A DNA stretch of 64,000 bases. It comes from an uncultured Pelagibacteraceae bacterium (lineage in GTDB: Bacteria; Pseudomonadota; Alphaproteobacteria; Pelagibacterales; Pelagibacteraceae). The first letter of the stretch is position 1, and every line of letters begins with the position of its first letter. The position numbers and the translations under genes are program-made. The notes beneath the pieces were generated by a model. The model did no database searches. It was given only the letters and a program-made list of their open reading frames with translations, and was not told the origin of the DNA. The DNA lies in NCBI GenBank assembly GCA_902629075.1, contig CACOPK010000002.1, positions 62,001 through 126,000 of the forward strand. Reading direction: 5' to 3'. This document shows, one piece after another, positions 29,463 through 38,589 of this stretch.

Positions 29463-31562
29463 ATGAATGCAGAAACAATATTAGGTTATACAATTTTAGC
29501 AGGACTTTTATCTATAGTTTATGGATTTATAACTGGAAAAAATATTTTAAACTCAAGCGCTGGAAATGCAAAAATGCAAGAGATTGCATCCGCAATACAG
29601 ATTGGTGCAAAAGCCTATTTAAATAGACAATATAAAACTATTGCTATTGTTGGTTTAGTTGTGCTTATTATTATAAGTTATGCATTCAGTTTATTAGTTG
29701 GTTTAGGTTATTTAATAGGAGCAACTCTATCTGGAATAGCTGGATATGTTGGTATGCTTGTATCTGTTCAGGCTAATGTAAGAACAGCAGAGGCTTCAAG
29801 AAAAGGGTTAAATGAAGGACTTTCAATTGCATTTAAATCTGGTGCTGTTACTGGAATGCTTGTTGCTGGATTAGCGTTATTATCTATAGCTGTTTATTAC
29901 TATTTATTATTATCATTTAATATTGATGAAAGAGAAATTGTAAATGCACTTGTTGCTCTTGGCTTTGGAGCATCTTTAATATCAATTTTTGCAAGATTAG
30001 GTGGTGGTATATTCACCAAAGGCGCTGATGTAGGAGCAGATCTTGTAGGCAAAGTAGAAGCCGGTATTCCAGAAGATGATCCAAGAAATCCGGCAGTAAT
30101 AGCTGATAACGTTGGTGATAATGTTGGCGATTGCGCTGGTATGGCTGCAGATTTATTTGAAACATATGCAGTTACAATAGTTGCTACAATGGTTCTCTCA
30201 TCAATATTTTTTCATGGTGATTTAAACATGATGATTTATCCACTCACAATTGGTGGAGCTTGTATTTTAACATCAATACTAGGCACTTATTTTGTTAAAT
30301 TAGGAAAATCAAAAAATATTATGGCAGCATTGTACAAGGGATTTGTTGTTACTGCCGTTACTTCATTAATTATTTTATACCCAATTACAGATTATGTTTT
30401 AGGCTTAGACAAAAGCTACAATATAGGATCAAATCAATTTACTGGAATGAGCTTATATTATTGTGGAATAATTGGTTTAATCATAACAGGATTACTTATA
30501 TGGGTAACTGAGTATTATACTGGAACAGGTTATAGACCAGTCAAGAGTGTAGCTCTTTCATCAACTACAGGACATGGCACAAATGTAATTCAAGGTTTGG
30601 CAGTATCATTAGAAGCAACTGCAATTCCTGCCTTAATTATAGTATCAGGTATATTGATCACAAATTATATTGCAGGATTATTTGGAATTGCAATAGCAGT
30701 AACATCAATGTTAGCACTAGCAGGTATGGTAGTTGCACTTGATGCTTACGGACCAGTAACAGACAATGCTGGCGGTATTGCAGAAATGTCAAAATTACCT
30801 AATAACGTAAGAAAAACTACAGATGCTTTAGATGCAGTAGGAAACACAACAAAAGCTGTTACTAAAGGTTATGCTATTGGTTCTGCAGGACTGGGAGCTC
30901 TTGTCCTTTTTGCTGCATACACTGAGGATATAAAACATTTTTCAAAAATTTCTGGTTCAAAACTTGAGGGAATAGTTGTTACATTCGATTTATCAAATCC
31001 TTTTGTAGTTGTTGGTTTATTAGTTGGTGGAATGCTTCCTTATTTATTTGGCTCAATGGGGATGCAAGCTGTTGGAAGAGCTGGTGGAGCAGTTGTTCTA
31101 GAAGTACGTAGACAATTTAAAAAATTTCCAGGTATAATGAAAAGAAAACAAAAACCAGATTACGCTAAATTAGTTGATCTTTTAACTGTAGCAGCAATTA
31201 AAGAAATGATAATACCTTCATTATTACCAGTTCTTTCCCCAATCGTTCTTTATTTTATTATTTATTCTATTGGTGGCCAGGTTGCTGCCTTAGCCTCTGT
31301 AGGTGCTATGTTGCTAGGTGTTATTATAACGGGCTTGTTCGTAGCAATCTCTATGACTGCTGGTGGTGGCGCTTGGGATAACGCAAAAAAATATATAGAG
31401 GATGGGAATTTTGGAGGTAAAGGTTCAGAGGCACATAAAGCAGCTGTCACAGGAGACACTGTTGGAGACCCTTATAAAGATACTGCTGGGCCAGCTGTTA
31501 ACCCGATGATAAAGATAACAAACATAGTAGCGTTATTATTATTGGCTGTAATTGCAGGATAG
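29463..31562 (+). CDS. hppA: Membrane-bound proton-translocating pyrophosphatase, K+-independent type
   Basis: H+-PPase couples pyrophosphate hydrolysis to proton pumping across the inner membrane, an energy-saving device typical of SAR11. The 699-residue protein has about 16 membrane segments and the PPi/Mg site [20 protein letters not shown] plus [12 protein letters not shown]. The diagnostic segment [10 protein letters not shown] has Lys at residue 464, where K+-dependent enzymes have Ala, so it should not need potassium. It is followed by convergent bamE, 8 bases from its stop. Confidence 0.97.
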   Translation: MNAETILGYTILAGLLSIVYGFITGKNILNSSAGNAKMQEIASAIQIGAKAYLNRQYKTIAIVGLVVLIIISYAFSLLVGLGYLIGATLSGIAGYVGMLVSVQANVRTAEASRKGLNEGLSIAFKSGAVTGMLVAGLALLSIAVYYYLLLSFNIDEREIVNALVALGFGASLISIFARLGGGIFTKGADVGADLVGKVEAGIPEDDPRNPAVIADNVGDNVGDCAGMAADLFETYAVTIVATMVLSSIFFHGDLNMMIYPLTIGGACILTSILGTYFVKLGKSKNIMAALYKGFVVTAVTSLIILYPITDYVLGLDKSYNIGSNQFTGMSLYYCGIIGLIITGLLIWVTEYYTGTGYRPVKSVALSSTTGHGTNVIQGLAVSLEATAIPALIIVSGILITNYIAGLFGIAIAVTSMLALAGMVVALDAYGPVTDNAGGIAEMSKLPNNVRKTTDALDAVGNTTKAVTKGYAIGSAGLGALVLFAAYTEDIKHFSKISGSKLEGIVVTFDLSNPFVVVGLLVGGMLPYLFGSMGMQAVGRAGGAVVLEVRRQFKKFPGIMKRKQKPDYAKLVDLLTVAAIKEMIIPSLLPVLSPIVLYFIIYSIGGQVAALASVGAMLLGVIITGLFVAISMTAGGGAWDNAKKYIEDGNFGGKGSEAHKAAVTGDTVGDPYKDTAGPAVNPMIKITNIVALLLLAVIAG

Positions 31563-31570
31563 GTAAGCTA

Positions 31571-32026
31571 TTATTTTTTAAGATTTCTTTTTGGCGAGTT
31601 AATCTTTTGCTCCATGCTTTTTAATAGTTTTCCAAATTTTGAATTACTATCATATTTTTTTTTAGTTGTTTCTTTAATAGCTTTTATGTCATTCATATCG
31701 TTCATATCATAAAGTTTTTTTGATTTAACAATTCCTGCGTTATTGAACTTTACTTCTAAAATATAGTTTTTTTCTATTTTGGCCTTGCCTAATTTGAATA
31801 CTGATTGATTCACGGTCTCTCTTTCAAAATAAAACCAAGAATTATCATCAAATAAACTCACACTAGAAGGCCTACCCATTAAATTCAAAACATCATTTCT
31901 ATTTGATGTTGTTATCTTAATTTTTTTCTCCTTTAGGTCTAATGCGTTAATACCATGGTTATTTACAACTTTGTTATTAGAACAACTTATTGTAAGTAAA
32001 AATATAATTGCTAAAATTAGTTTCAT
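31571..32026 (-). CDS. bamE: BamE/SmpA/OmlA-like outer-membrane lipoprotein
   Basis: A 151-residue lipoprotein with a signal peptide and lipobox ending at Cys15 (LLTISC). The core has the BamE pattern: NRNDVLNLMGRPSSV, then DDNSWFYFERET and a later ILEVKFNNAGIV strand. BamE is an accessory subunit of the outer-membrane beta-barrel assembly machine. The C-terminal tail is lysine rich. Its ATG (32026-32024) directly touches the ATG of the divergent chaperone gene, leaving no intergenic base. Confidence 0.85.
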   Translation of the reverse strand: MKLILAIIFLLTISCSNNKVVNNHGINALDLKEKKIKITTSNRNDVLNLMGRPSSVSLFDDNSWFYFERETVNQSVFKLGKAKIEKNYILEVKFNNAGIVKSKKLYDMNDMNDIKAIKETTKKKYDSNSKFGKLLKSMEQKINSPKRNLKK

Positions 32027-32500
32027 ATGAATATTAAATATTTAAATATCTACAATAATTTAATTAAATTAACTAGAAATAAATTTTTATACACAAATCT
32101 AGAAGGTGAGGAGACATTTTCAGATCGAATCGTTTTTCTTTTACTACATTTAGCCTTTTTTTTTAAAATTTTTAAGGATGAAAATAAACCAAAGGAATTA
32201 CAAAATATTCATGATTTTATTTTTAAACAAATTGAAATGACTATTAGGGAAATAGGTTATGGAGACGTATCAATTAATAAAAATATGAAAAAATATGTGA
32301 ATTTTTTTTACGATATAATTTCAAATATTGATAATTGGGATAATCTCAAAAATGATGGAAAAAGACAAATTTTGCAAAAATTTATTAATATAACTACAAA
32401 TAGTTCTTTTTTTGTTAATTACTTTGACAAATTGAGTACATTTTATAAAAATAATACTTTAAATTATTTTGCAAAAGATATAGAAGAATTCAAAATTTAA
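32027..32500 (+). CDS. Ubiquinol-cytochrome c chaperone family protein (CBP3-like)
   Basis: A 157-residue protein matching the alphaproteobacterial relatives of mitochondrial Cbp3/UQCC1, which aid assembly of the cytochrome bc1 complex. Recognisable parts are the [19 protein letters not shown] block and [19 protein letters not shown] (family D-x-LREIGVGDLxVGKKVKKM). Its place next to rpmF and opposite a bamE-like gene is the usual alphaproteobacterial neighbourhood. rpmF follows after 2 bases. Confidence 0.85.
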   Translation: MNIKYLNIYNNLIKLTRNKFLYTNLEGEETFSDRIVFLLLHLAFFFKIFKDENKPKELQNIHDFIFKQIEMTIREIGYGDVSINKNMKKYVNFFYDIISNIDNWDNLKNDGKRQILQKFINITTNSSFFVNYFDKLSTFYKNNTLNYFAKDIEEFKI

Positions 32501-32502
32501 TT

Positions 32503-32682
32503 ATGGCTGTACCAAAACGAAAAACTACCCCATCAAGGGCTGGAAAAAGAAGATCTCATATTAAGATTTCTCCTAAAAACATTATCGAAGATAAAAAATC
32601 AGGAGAGTACAGGCTTTCTCACCATTTAGATTTAAAAACTGGATTTTATAAAGGCAGACAAGTTTTAGATCCAAAAGATTAA
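32503..32682 (+). CDS. rpmF: 50S ribosomal protein L32
   Basis: A 59-residue protein read directly from the sequence: [19 protein letters not shown] and the later [19 protein letters not shown] are diagnostic of L32 (family [19 protein letters not shown]). It lacks the zinc cysteines, as in other alphaproteobacterial L32. It lies 2 bases after the chaperone gene and 9 bases before plsX. The rpmF-plsX pairing is near universal. Confidence 0.97.
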   Translation: MAVPKRKTTPSRAGKRRSHIKISPKNIIEDKKSGEYRLSHHLDLKTGFYKGRQVLDPKD

Positions 32683-32691
32683 TATTATTTT

Positions 32692-33699
32692 ATGTCAAAA
32701 TCAGTTATTATTGCAGTTGATGCAATGGGAGGTGATAATTCACCTAATAAAATTATTGCTGGAATTTCTGAATATTTAAAAAAAAATACAAATGTTTATT
32801 TTAGAATTTTTGGAAAAAAAAAGGATATCGAAGAACAAATAACTAAATTTTCAATCAATAATAATCTTTTTGAAATAATTAATTGTAATGATGTTGTTGA
32901 AAATAATGACACACCTCTATCTGCTGCTAAAAAAAAAAATACAAGCATGTGGCAAGCTATTAATGATGTTAAAGAGAAAAAATCAAATGTTATAATTTCA
33001 GCAGGTAATACTGGAGCCTTATTTGTAATATCTAAATTAAATATTAATATGATAGAAAATATAAGTAAACCAGCCCTAGCTGCATTATGGCCTAATAAAG
33101 TGGATATGAATATTGTTTTAGATTTAGGAGCCAATGTTGAATGTGATGAAAGAAATTTTGAAGACTTTGCAATAATGGGTGCAGCACTGCACAAAGCTTT
33201 ATTTCCGTCACATAGCTCCCGTGTGGCTTTACTAAATATTGGATCTGAGGAAATTAAAGGACATGAAACAATTAAAAAAGCATATCACTCAATGGAAAAT
33301 AAAAAAAATGAGTCATATGAGTTTTGTGGCTATATAGAAGGAAATCATATCATGGACGGAGATGTTAATGTAATTGTTACAGATGGTTTTACTGGAAATG
33401 TAGCTCTCAAAACAGCAGAGGGAACGGCTAATTTTATTTCTACTGAACTAAAAAAAGCTTTATCAAGTGATTTTGTTGCTAAATTCTCAAGCTTATTAAA
33501 TATTTCAAATCTTAAAAAATTTAAACAAAGATTAGATCCAAGACTTTATAATGGTGCCATACTGCTAGGTTTAGAATCTCCTGTAATTAAAAGTCATGGT
33601 TCAACTGATTTTATTGGTTTTGCTAATTCACTGGATGTATGTGTCAAAACAGTAGATGGTCAATTAATTGATAAAATAAAAAAAAATATAGTAAATTAA
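32692..33699 (+). CDS. plsX: Phosphate acyltransferase PlsX
   Basis: PlsX makes acyl-phosphate from acyl-ACP for phospholipid synthesis. The 335 residues open AVDAMGGDNSP and have ISAGNTGALF, LDLGANVECDE, NIGSEEIKGHE and DGFTGNVALKT, all family blocks. It lies in the rpmF-plsX-ihfA-merR cluster. The gene normally next in this order, fabH, is not present: ihfA starts 3 bases after the plsX stop. Confidence 0.96.
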   Translation: MSKSVIIAVDAMGGDNSPNKIIAGISEYLKKNTNVYFRIFGKKKDIEEQITKFSINNNLFEIINCNDVVENNDTPLSAAKKKNTSMWQAINDVKEKKSNVIISAGNTGALFVISKLNINMIENISKPALAALWPNKVDMNIVLDLGANVECDERNFEDFAIMGAALHKALFPSHSSRVALLNIGSEEIKGHETIKKAYHSMENKKNESYEFCGYIEGNHIMDGDVNVIVTDGFTGNVALKTAEGTANFISTELKKALSSDFVAKFSSLLNISNLKKFKQRLDPRLYNGAILLGLESPVIKSHGSTDFIGFANSLDVCVKTVDGQLIDKIKKNIVN

Positions 33700-33702
33700 T
33701 AA

Positions 33703-33996
33703 ATGAGACAAAATTTAACTAAAAAAGAAATAATCAATTCTATTTATATGCAATTAGGATTTTCAAAAAAATTAATCGAAAATATTCTTGAGGATATGTT
33801 CGAGGCATTATTACAAGGACTTAAAGAGAAAGGAAAAGTTAAAATTTCTAATTTTGGTACTTTTATATTAAGACACAAAAAATCAAGAGTTGGAAGAAAT
33901 CCTAAAACAAAAAAAGAAACTATGATATCAGAGAGGAATGTAATTTTATTTAAACCATCAAAATTTCTTAAAAATAAAATTAATAATGTCAACTAA
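33703..33996 (+). CDS. ihfA: Integration host factor alpha subunit (HU/IHF family)
   Basis: A 97-residue DNA-bending protein. The HU/IHF signature is KVKISNFGTFILRHKKSRVGRNPKT, including the intercalating proline in GRNPKT. LTKKEIINSIYMQLGFSK matches the IhfA rather than HU opening, and the position between plsX and a MerR gene is that of ihfA in alphaproteobacteria. It overlaps the next gene by 11 bases. Confidence 0.9.
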   Translation: MRQNLTKKEIINSIYMQLGFSKKLIENILEDMFEALLQGLKEKGKVKISNFGTFILRHKKSRVGRNPKTKKETMISERNVILFKPSKFLKNKINNVN

Positions 33997-34351
33997 ACTT
34001 CATTCTGCATATAAATCCATAGGCGAGGTTGTAAATATTCTAAAGACTGTTGAACCAAAAAATGTAAAAATTAGTTCGCATACATTAAGATATTGGGAAA
34101 CACAATTTACCCAATTAAAACCAAAAATTTTTAATAACAATAGAAGGCATTATGATTTTGCGACTATAGAAATATTAAAATTTATAAAATTTTTACTAAA
34201 ATCTGAAGGCATGACAATAGACGGTGTTAAAAAGCATTTAAATCAAAAAAAATCTAATCTTGACGATTCTTTATTTAACTCTATAAGAACCAGATATTTA
34301 AAAAATAAGTTAACTAATATTAAAACAATTATTAAAAGTTTAAAAAATTAA
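33986..34351 (+). CDS. MerR-family transcriptional regulator
   Basis: A 121-residue protein with an N-terminal MerR-type winged helix: SIGEVVNILK, then SSHTLRYWETQFTQLKP and NNRRHYDFATIEILKFIKFLL. The C-terminal part is short and has no effector-binding cysteines. The gene is the conserved MerR protein found after ihfA in alphaproteobacteria; its regulon is not known to me. It shares one base with rpmG. Confidence 0.88.
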   Translation: MSTKLHSAYKSIGEVVNILKTVEPKNVKISSHTLRYWETQFTQLKPKIFNNNRRHYDFATIEILKFIKFLLKSEGMTIDGVKKHLNQKKSNLDDSLFNSIRTRYLKNKLTNIKTIIKSLKN

Positions 34352-34542
34352 TGGCTAAAAAATCTTTTATAAAAATTAGAATGGTCCCTGAAAAAAAGCC
34401 AGATAGTCCATATTTTTATTATTTGAAAAAGCCTGCTGGTGGTGAAAAGGCTAAAGTAAAACTTTCCGCTAGAAAATATAATCCAAGTACAAGAAAACAC
34501 GAATTATTTATAGAAAAGAAACTGCCGCCTCACAGCAAATAA
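34351..34542 (+). CDS. rpmG: 50S ribosomal protein L33
   Basis: A 63-residue basic protein, MAKKSFIKIRM then YFYYLKKP, VKLSARKYNPSTRKHELFIEKKL, matching L33 (family MAK...IKIRL...FYVTKKN...RKYDPVARKHVxFKExK). It lacks the zinc-ribbon cysteines, i.e. the C-minus form. It is several residues longer than the usual 55, with an inserted KPDSP/GGEKAK stretch. Its stop directly abuts the stop of convergent chorismate mutase. Confidence 0.93.
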   Translation: MAKKSFIKIRMVPEKKPDSPYFYYLKKPAGGEKAKVKLSARKYNPSTRKHELFIEKKLPPHSK

Positions 34543-34833
34543 TTACTTTTTACTAAAATTTCTTCTTTCATAATCAATATATGCTCTGATCATATTAATC
34601 CAGATCCTCCTTGTTACTTTTGGATCGATTTTATTTTTTATAGATTTTTTTCTTATTCTACTGAGTATTACTTTTATTCTTTTATTATCAACTATCTGAT
34701 TTTTAAAATCTTTTAATTTGAGAACCTCATTAACTATATTTGTTCTTCTTTTAACTAATTTGATTAATAAATCATCAAGTTTATCTAGTCTTTTTCTAAG
34801 TTTACTTAGTTTTTTAAATTTTTTTGGCGACAT
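34543..34833 (-). CDS. Chorismate mutase, AroQ class
   Basis: A 96-residue helical protein with the AroQ pattern: LSKLRKRLDKLDDLLIKLVKRRTNIVNEVLKLK (N-terminal Arg, later RR and K), then a region with DNKRIKVILSRIRK and RRIWINMIRAYID. It converts chorismate to prephenate for phenylalanine and tyrosine. It is a free-standing mutase rather than part of a PheA fusion. Convergent with rpmG (no gap) and divergent from ctaA (43 bases). Confidence 0.85.
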   Translation of the reverse strand: MSPKKFKKLSKLRKRLDKLDDLLIKLVKRRTNIVNEVLKLKDFKNQIVDNKRIKVILSRIRKKSIKNKIDPKVTRRIWINMIRAYIDYERRNFSKK

Positions 34834-34876
34834 TTATTAAATTGGATTTCCTAATAATTATTATATTTATCTGGTC

Positions 34877-35893
34877 ATGTATATAGAAAATAACATTACA
34901 AAAAAACAATTGTCTACATGGCTTGTTTCAATGCTGATTTTAATTGCAATGATGATAATAATAGGTGGATTAACACGATTAACCGACTCAGGTTTATCAA
35001 TTACAAAATGGGAATTATTTTCTGGTACACTTCCACCTCTAAATGAAAAAATGTGGTTAAAATATTTCGAAGAATATAAATTAATACCGGAATTTAAAAT
35101 TCAAAATTACTCTATGTCATTAAACGATTTCAAATTTATTTTTTGGTGGGAGTGGGGTCATAGAATTTTAGGAAGACTAATTGGAATATCTTTTCTAATA
35201 CCTTTAATTTATTTTACTTTAAAAATCGGATTTAAAAAATTAATTAATCTTTATTTTATATTTATACTAATCTGTGTCCAAGGATTTATAGGCTGGTATA
35301 TGGTTTCTAGTGGTTTAATAGATAAAGTTGATGTAAGTCATTTTAGATTATCATTACATTTATTAATAGCTTTTTTTATCTTTTCTCTAATTTTTTGGAA
35401 TTTTTTAAATTTAAATATTAAATCAAATAATGAAACCAAATTAAATTTTTTAATTCCTTGTGGTCTTTTAACTCTAATGTATTTTCAAATAATAATTGGA
35501 GGTTTTGTGTCTGGTATGGATGCGGGCCTAATATATAATTCTTGGCCATTAATGGGTAATTCTTATTTTCCTGATGATAATAAAATAATAAATTTATTTA
35601 GTTTAAATGCATTTAGTGATGCTTCTTTGGTTCAATTTTTACACCGTAAATTAGCATATCTGATTTTATTATTTTATATTTTTATACTCTTTAAGATTTA
35701 TAGTAATAAATTAAAGAACTCTTATACTGCAATAAAAATTGTTGGGATTTTTCTGTTAATTCAAATTATATTGGGAATATTAACATTAATAAACGGTGCA
35801 CAAATATTTATAGCATCAATGCACCAAATTAGCTCAATATTTCTTATAAGTGCTACAATTTATTTATTATATATTAATAAAAGGACTAATTAG
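34877..35893 (+). CDS. ctaA: Heme A synthase
   Basis: CtaA oxidises heme O to heme A for the aa3 cytochrome oxidase. The 338-residue protein has eight hydrophobic segments in two four-helix bundles. The heme-ligand histidines are visible in WWEWGHRILGR, SHFRLSLHLL, FLHRKLAYL and SMHQISS. The N-terminal GGLTRLTDSGLSITKW is the alphaproteobacterial/mitochondrial Cox15-type signature. The 3' end overlaps the hydrolase by 8 bases on the opposite strand. Confidence 0.95.
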   Translation: MYIENNITKKQLSTWLVSMLILIAMMIIIGGLTRLTDSGLSITKWELFSGTLPPLNEKMWLKYFEEYKLIPEFKIQNYSMSLNDFKFIFWWEWGHRILGRLIGISFLIPLIYFTLKIGFKKLINLYFIFILICVQGFIGWYMVSSGLIDKVDVSHFRLSLHLLIAFFIFSLIFWNFLNLNIKSNNETKLNFLIPCGLLTLMYFQIIIGGFVSGMDAGLIYNSWPLMGNSYFPDDNKIINLFSLNAFSDASLVQFLHRKLAYLILLFYIFILFKIYSNKLKNSYTAIKIVGIFLLIQIILGILTLINGAQIFIASMHQISSIFLISATIYLLYINKRTN

Positions 35894-36707
35894 ATATCTT
35901 TGCTGGATAATTAGTCGTGATAAATTGTTTCAATACTTTTAGAACTCTATCTGCTTCCTCTAAAAGCATCATATGGCCACAGTTGTCAATGATTTCTACT
36001 TTACTTCCTTCGATAAGATCTGCTAATTTTTTTCCTTCTTTAACAGGACACATTTTATCACCAGTGGCAAGTATCGAGAGTGTAGGTATTTTTATTTTTT
36101 TTGCAGCTTCAAAACCATTTTTATAATTATCGCAAGCCCTAAAATCTACACCTAGGGTATTCTTGATGGTTCTAGATTTTGCTAACATGCCACCTGTGTT
36201 TATGTGATAAAGTCCAGGAACTGGATGACCACCAAAGTGACCTGCTGGTCCGTGAGCCCAATCCATCATCAAGTCAACTGCTTTGGGATTATTATTTTCT
36301 GCAAGTGATAATAACTCTGGATTCATAGGTATTGCGCCAGCTCCACCCATTAAACTTAATGTTTTAATTATGCTTGGATATCTGGACGCACATTCCATAG
36401 TTACCAAGCATCCTTGTGAGTGTCCTACTAGCGAAGCCTCTTTATAACCGACTGACTCAATAACATCTTTTACCCAATCAGCCATATCCTCTATAGATTT
36501 TAAACTTTCTCCACCTGATAAACCATGACCAGGCATATCTACAGCTAAAACACTGTATCCGTGAAATGCAAAATATCTGGTTTGCAGAACCCATGTCATG
36601 TGAGTTAAGCCACTACCATGGACAAAAATTATAAGTGGTTTTTTTTTATCAAATGGTCTTCCACCGGTAGAGGCGAACACCTCTGTACCATTCACTTTAA
36701 ATTTCAT
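35886..36707 (-). CDS. Alpha/beta hydrolase, function unknown
   Basis: A 273-residue hydrolase with the oxyanion segment FVHGSGLTHMTW, nucleophile elbow GHSQG, a late acid in ATGDKMCP and the catalytic His in NCGHMMLLEE. It has no signal peptide. It overlaps metY by 4 bases and so is translated with it, hinting at a role near sulfur amino acid or thioester/ester metabolism. It is too short and has the wrong elbow for homoserine acetyltransferase (MetX). Substrate unknown. Confidence 0.85.
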   Translation of the reverse strand: MKFKVNGTEVFASTGGRPFDKKKPLIIFVHGSGLTHMTWVLQTRYFAFHGYSVLAVDMPGHGLSGGESLKSIEDMADWVKDVIESVGYKEASLVGHSQGCLVTMECASRYPSIIKTLSLMGGAGAIPMNPELLSLAENNNPKAVDLMMDWAHGPAGHFGGHPVPGLYHINTGGMLAKSRTIKNTLGVDFRACDNYKNGFEAAKKIKIPTLSILATGDKMCPVKEGKKLADLIEGSKVEIIDNCGHMMLLEEADRVLKVLKQFITTNYPAKISN

Positions 36708-38038
36708 TGATTTGAAACAAGTCTTGGTTTTCTAGCAGCTCGGAAACCTGACTCAAAGTCATTTTTAATATCTTCAATGTCTTCAATACCTACAGACAAT
36801 CTGATCATGTCATGTGATAAACCGGCAAATTTTAATGTTGCTTCATCCATTTGTGAATGAGTTGCAGAAGCCGGGTGAATTACTAAAGTTCTTGTATCAC
36901 CGACGTTAGCAAGATGTGAAGCTAGTTTAACATTATTTATAAATGCTTCTCCAGCTTCTTTTCCACCTTTAATTCCAAATGCTATCATAGATCCTTTTCC
37001 ATTTGGTAATAATTTTTTTGCAAGTTCGTGATCAGGATGATCTGGTACACTTGGATGAGAAACCCATGCAACACTTTCATGGCTTAGAAGATATTCGACC
37101 ATTTTTTCAGCATTAGAGCAATGTTTTTGCATTCTCACAGATAATGTTTCAATACCTTGTAAGACATTCCATGCATTTTGAGGGCTAAGACAAGGTCCAA
37201 AATCTCTCATTCCTTCTGCTCTTGCTTTCATTGTAAAAGCAGTTGGTCCAAACTCTTCTGCAAATGAAAGACCATGATAGCCTTCATAAGGAGTTGTCAT
37301 TGTTGGAAATTTATCATTTTGCATCCAGTCAAAATTTCCACCTTCAACTAAAATACCTGCCATTGAGGACCCATGACCAGCCATCCACTTTGTAAGTGAA
37401 TGAACTACTATGTCTGCACCATGATTAATTGGTTTGCAAAGATAAGGTGTTTGATATGTTGCATCAACGATTAATGGAATGCCAGCATCATGTGCTATTT
37501 TAGCTATTTCAGGCATATTCATAAGTTCATTTCCTGGATTCCCAACAAGTTCACCAAAAATACCTTTTGTGTTTTTTTGAATTGCTTTTTTAAAACCATC
37601 TGTATCTCTAGGTTTAACAAATGTACATTTTATTCCAAATTTTGGTAAAGTTAGTCTAAATAAATTAACAGTGCCTCCATAAAGTTGCGATGATACAACT
37701 AAATGATCTCCAGACTCACAAAGAGTCATTACAGCTAAAAATATAGCACTCATTCCAGATGAGGTTGCTAATGCTGCTGTACCACCTTCTAATGCAGCAA
37801 CTCTTTCCTCTAAAACTGCAACAGTTGGATTTGAAATTCTACTATATATGTGGCCACCTCTTTCTAAATTAAATAATGCTGCAGCATGATCTACATCATC
37901 AAATAAGTATGAGGTTGTTTGATATATTGGTACTTGTCTAGAACCAGCATTTTTGTGTGGTTGATAGCCTGCGTGTAGGCTAAGTGTATCAAATTTGTAT
38001 GTTTTTGGATCTGTTCCTTTGTTTTTTTTATCTGTCAT
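36704..38038 (-). CDS. metY: O-acetylhomoserine sulfhydrylase (Cys/Met metabolism PLP enzyme)
   Basis: MetY replaces the acetyl group of O-acetylhomoserine with sulfide (homocysteine) or methanethiol (methionine). The 444 residues have the fold-I PLP features: LHAGYQP, YSRISNPTVAVLEERVAALEGG, SGMSAIFLAV and the PLP-lysine box DIVVHSLTKWMAGHG. Length around 430-445 favours MetY over shorter MetB/MetC. A SAR11-like cell that depends on reduced sulfur such as methanethiol would use this enzyme. An AGGGA ribosome site precedes the ATG. It is divergent from rplM. Confidence 0.92.
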   Translation of the reverse strand: MTDKKNKGTDPKTYKFDTLSLHAGYQPHKNAGSRQVPIYQTTSYLFDDVDHAAALFNLERGGHIYSRISNPTVAVLEERVAALEGGTAALATSSGMSAIFLAVMTLCESGDHLVVSSQLYGGTVNLFRLTLPKFGIKCTFVKPRDTDGFKKAIQKNTKGIFGELVGNPGNELMNMPEIAKIAHDAGIPLIVDATYQTPYLCKPINHGADIVVHSLTKWMAGHGSSMAGILVEGGNFDWMQNDKFPTMTTPYEGYHGLSFAEEFGPTAFTMKARAEGMRDFGPCLSPQNAWNVLQGIETLSVRMQKHCSNAEKMVEYLLSHESVAWVSHPSVPDHPDHELAKKLLPNGKGSMIAFGIKGGKEAGEAFINNVKLASHLANVGDTRTLVIHPASATHSQMDEATLKFAGLSHDMIRLSVGIEDIEDIKNDFESGFRAARKPRLVSNQ

Positions 38039-38090
38039 AAATTTCCCTTATTTTTAAATGTTAATTATTAAGTATCAATATTAATATAAA

Positions 38091-38118
38091 TTGACAATAT
38101 GACATTTATCAGTATTAA
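38091..38118 (+). promoter_or_regulatory. rplM-rpsI promoter, close to the start codon
   Basis: A perfect TTGACA at 38091-38096 is followed after 16 bases by TATTAA (38113-38118). Transcription would begin around 38125, only about 5 bases before the rplM ATG at 38130, so the message would be almost leaderless. The same TTGACAA, read on the other strand as TTGTCA, could serve metY. Elements are seen; activity is inferred. Confidence 0.45.
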
Positions 38119-38129
38119 TCCCGCCAAAC

Positions 38130-38588
38130 ATGACTAAATTTGTTAAGAAAAACGAGTTAAACAACAACTGGTATGAAATAGATGCATCTAATGCTGTTGT
38201 TGGAAGACTTGCCTCAATTATAGCTAAAATATTAAGAGGTAAAAATAAAGCAACTTATACTCCTCATATGGATAATGGAGATTTTGTTGTAGTAAAAAAT
38301 ATTGAAAAAATAAAATTTACAGGAAAAAAATTTCAAAACAAAAAATATTATAGACATACTGGCTACCCAGGTGGAATTAAAGAAACTACACCTGAAAAAC
38401 TTTTTGAAAAAAAACCAGGGGAAGCATTAAAATTAGCTGTAAAGAGAATGTTGCCAGGTGGTCCTTTAGCAAAAAAACAATTAACAAAATTAAAAATATA
38501 CAAGGGCTCAGATCATCCACATGCCGTACAGAATCCTACAATTATAGAATTATCAAAATTAAACAGTAAGAATATTGCAAGAAACTAA
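38130..38588 (+). CDS. rplM: 50S ribosomal protein L13
   Basis: The 152 residues contain the L13 blocks WYEIDASNAVVGRLAS, YTPHMDNGDFVVVKN, YYRHTGYPGGIKE, AVKRMLPGGPLAKKQL and KIYKGSDHPHAVQNP. It forms the universal rplM-rpsI pair; rpsI begins 1 base after its stop. No Shine-Dalgarno sequence is visible, consistent with a very short leader. Confidence 0.98.
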   Translation: MTKFVKKNELNNNWYEIDASNAVVGRLASIIAKILRGKNKATYTPHMDNGDFVVVKNIEKIKFTGKKFQNKKYYRHTGYPGGIKETTPEKLFEKKPGEALKLAVKRMLPGGPLAKKQLTKLKIYKGSDHPHAVQNPTIIELSKLNSKNIARN

Positions 38589-38589
38589 A

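Noticed and set aside
36704..38038. Cystathionine gamma-synthase (MetB) or methionine gamma-lyase
   Set aside because: The same PLP fold, but the 444-residue length and insert pattern fit O-acetylhomoserine sulfhydrylase better.
38039..38129. SAM-II/SAM-V riboswitch upstream of metY
   Set aside because: SAR11 metY genes are known to carry such a riboswitch, so I looked for its pseudoknot-like conserved blocks on the minus strand. I did not recognise them in this 91-base AT-rich spacer. A covariance-model search would decide.
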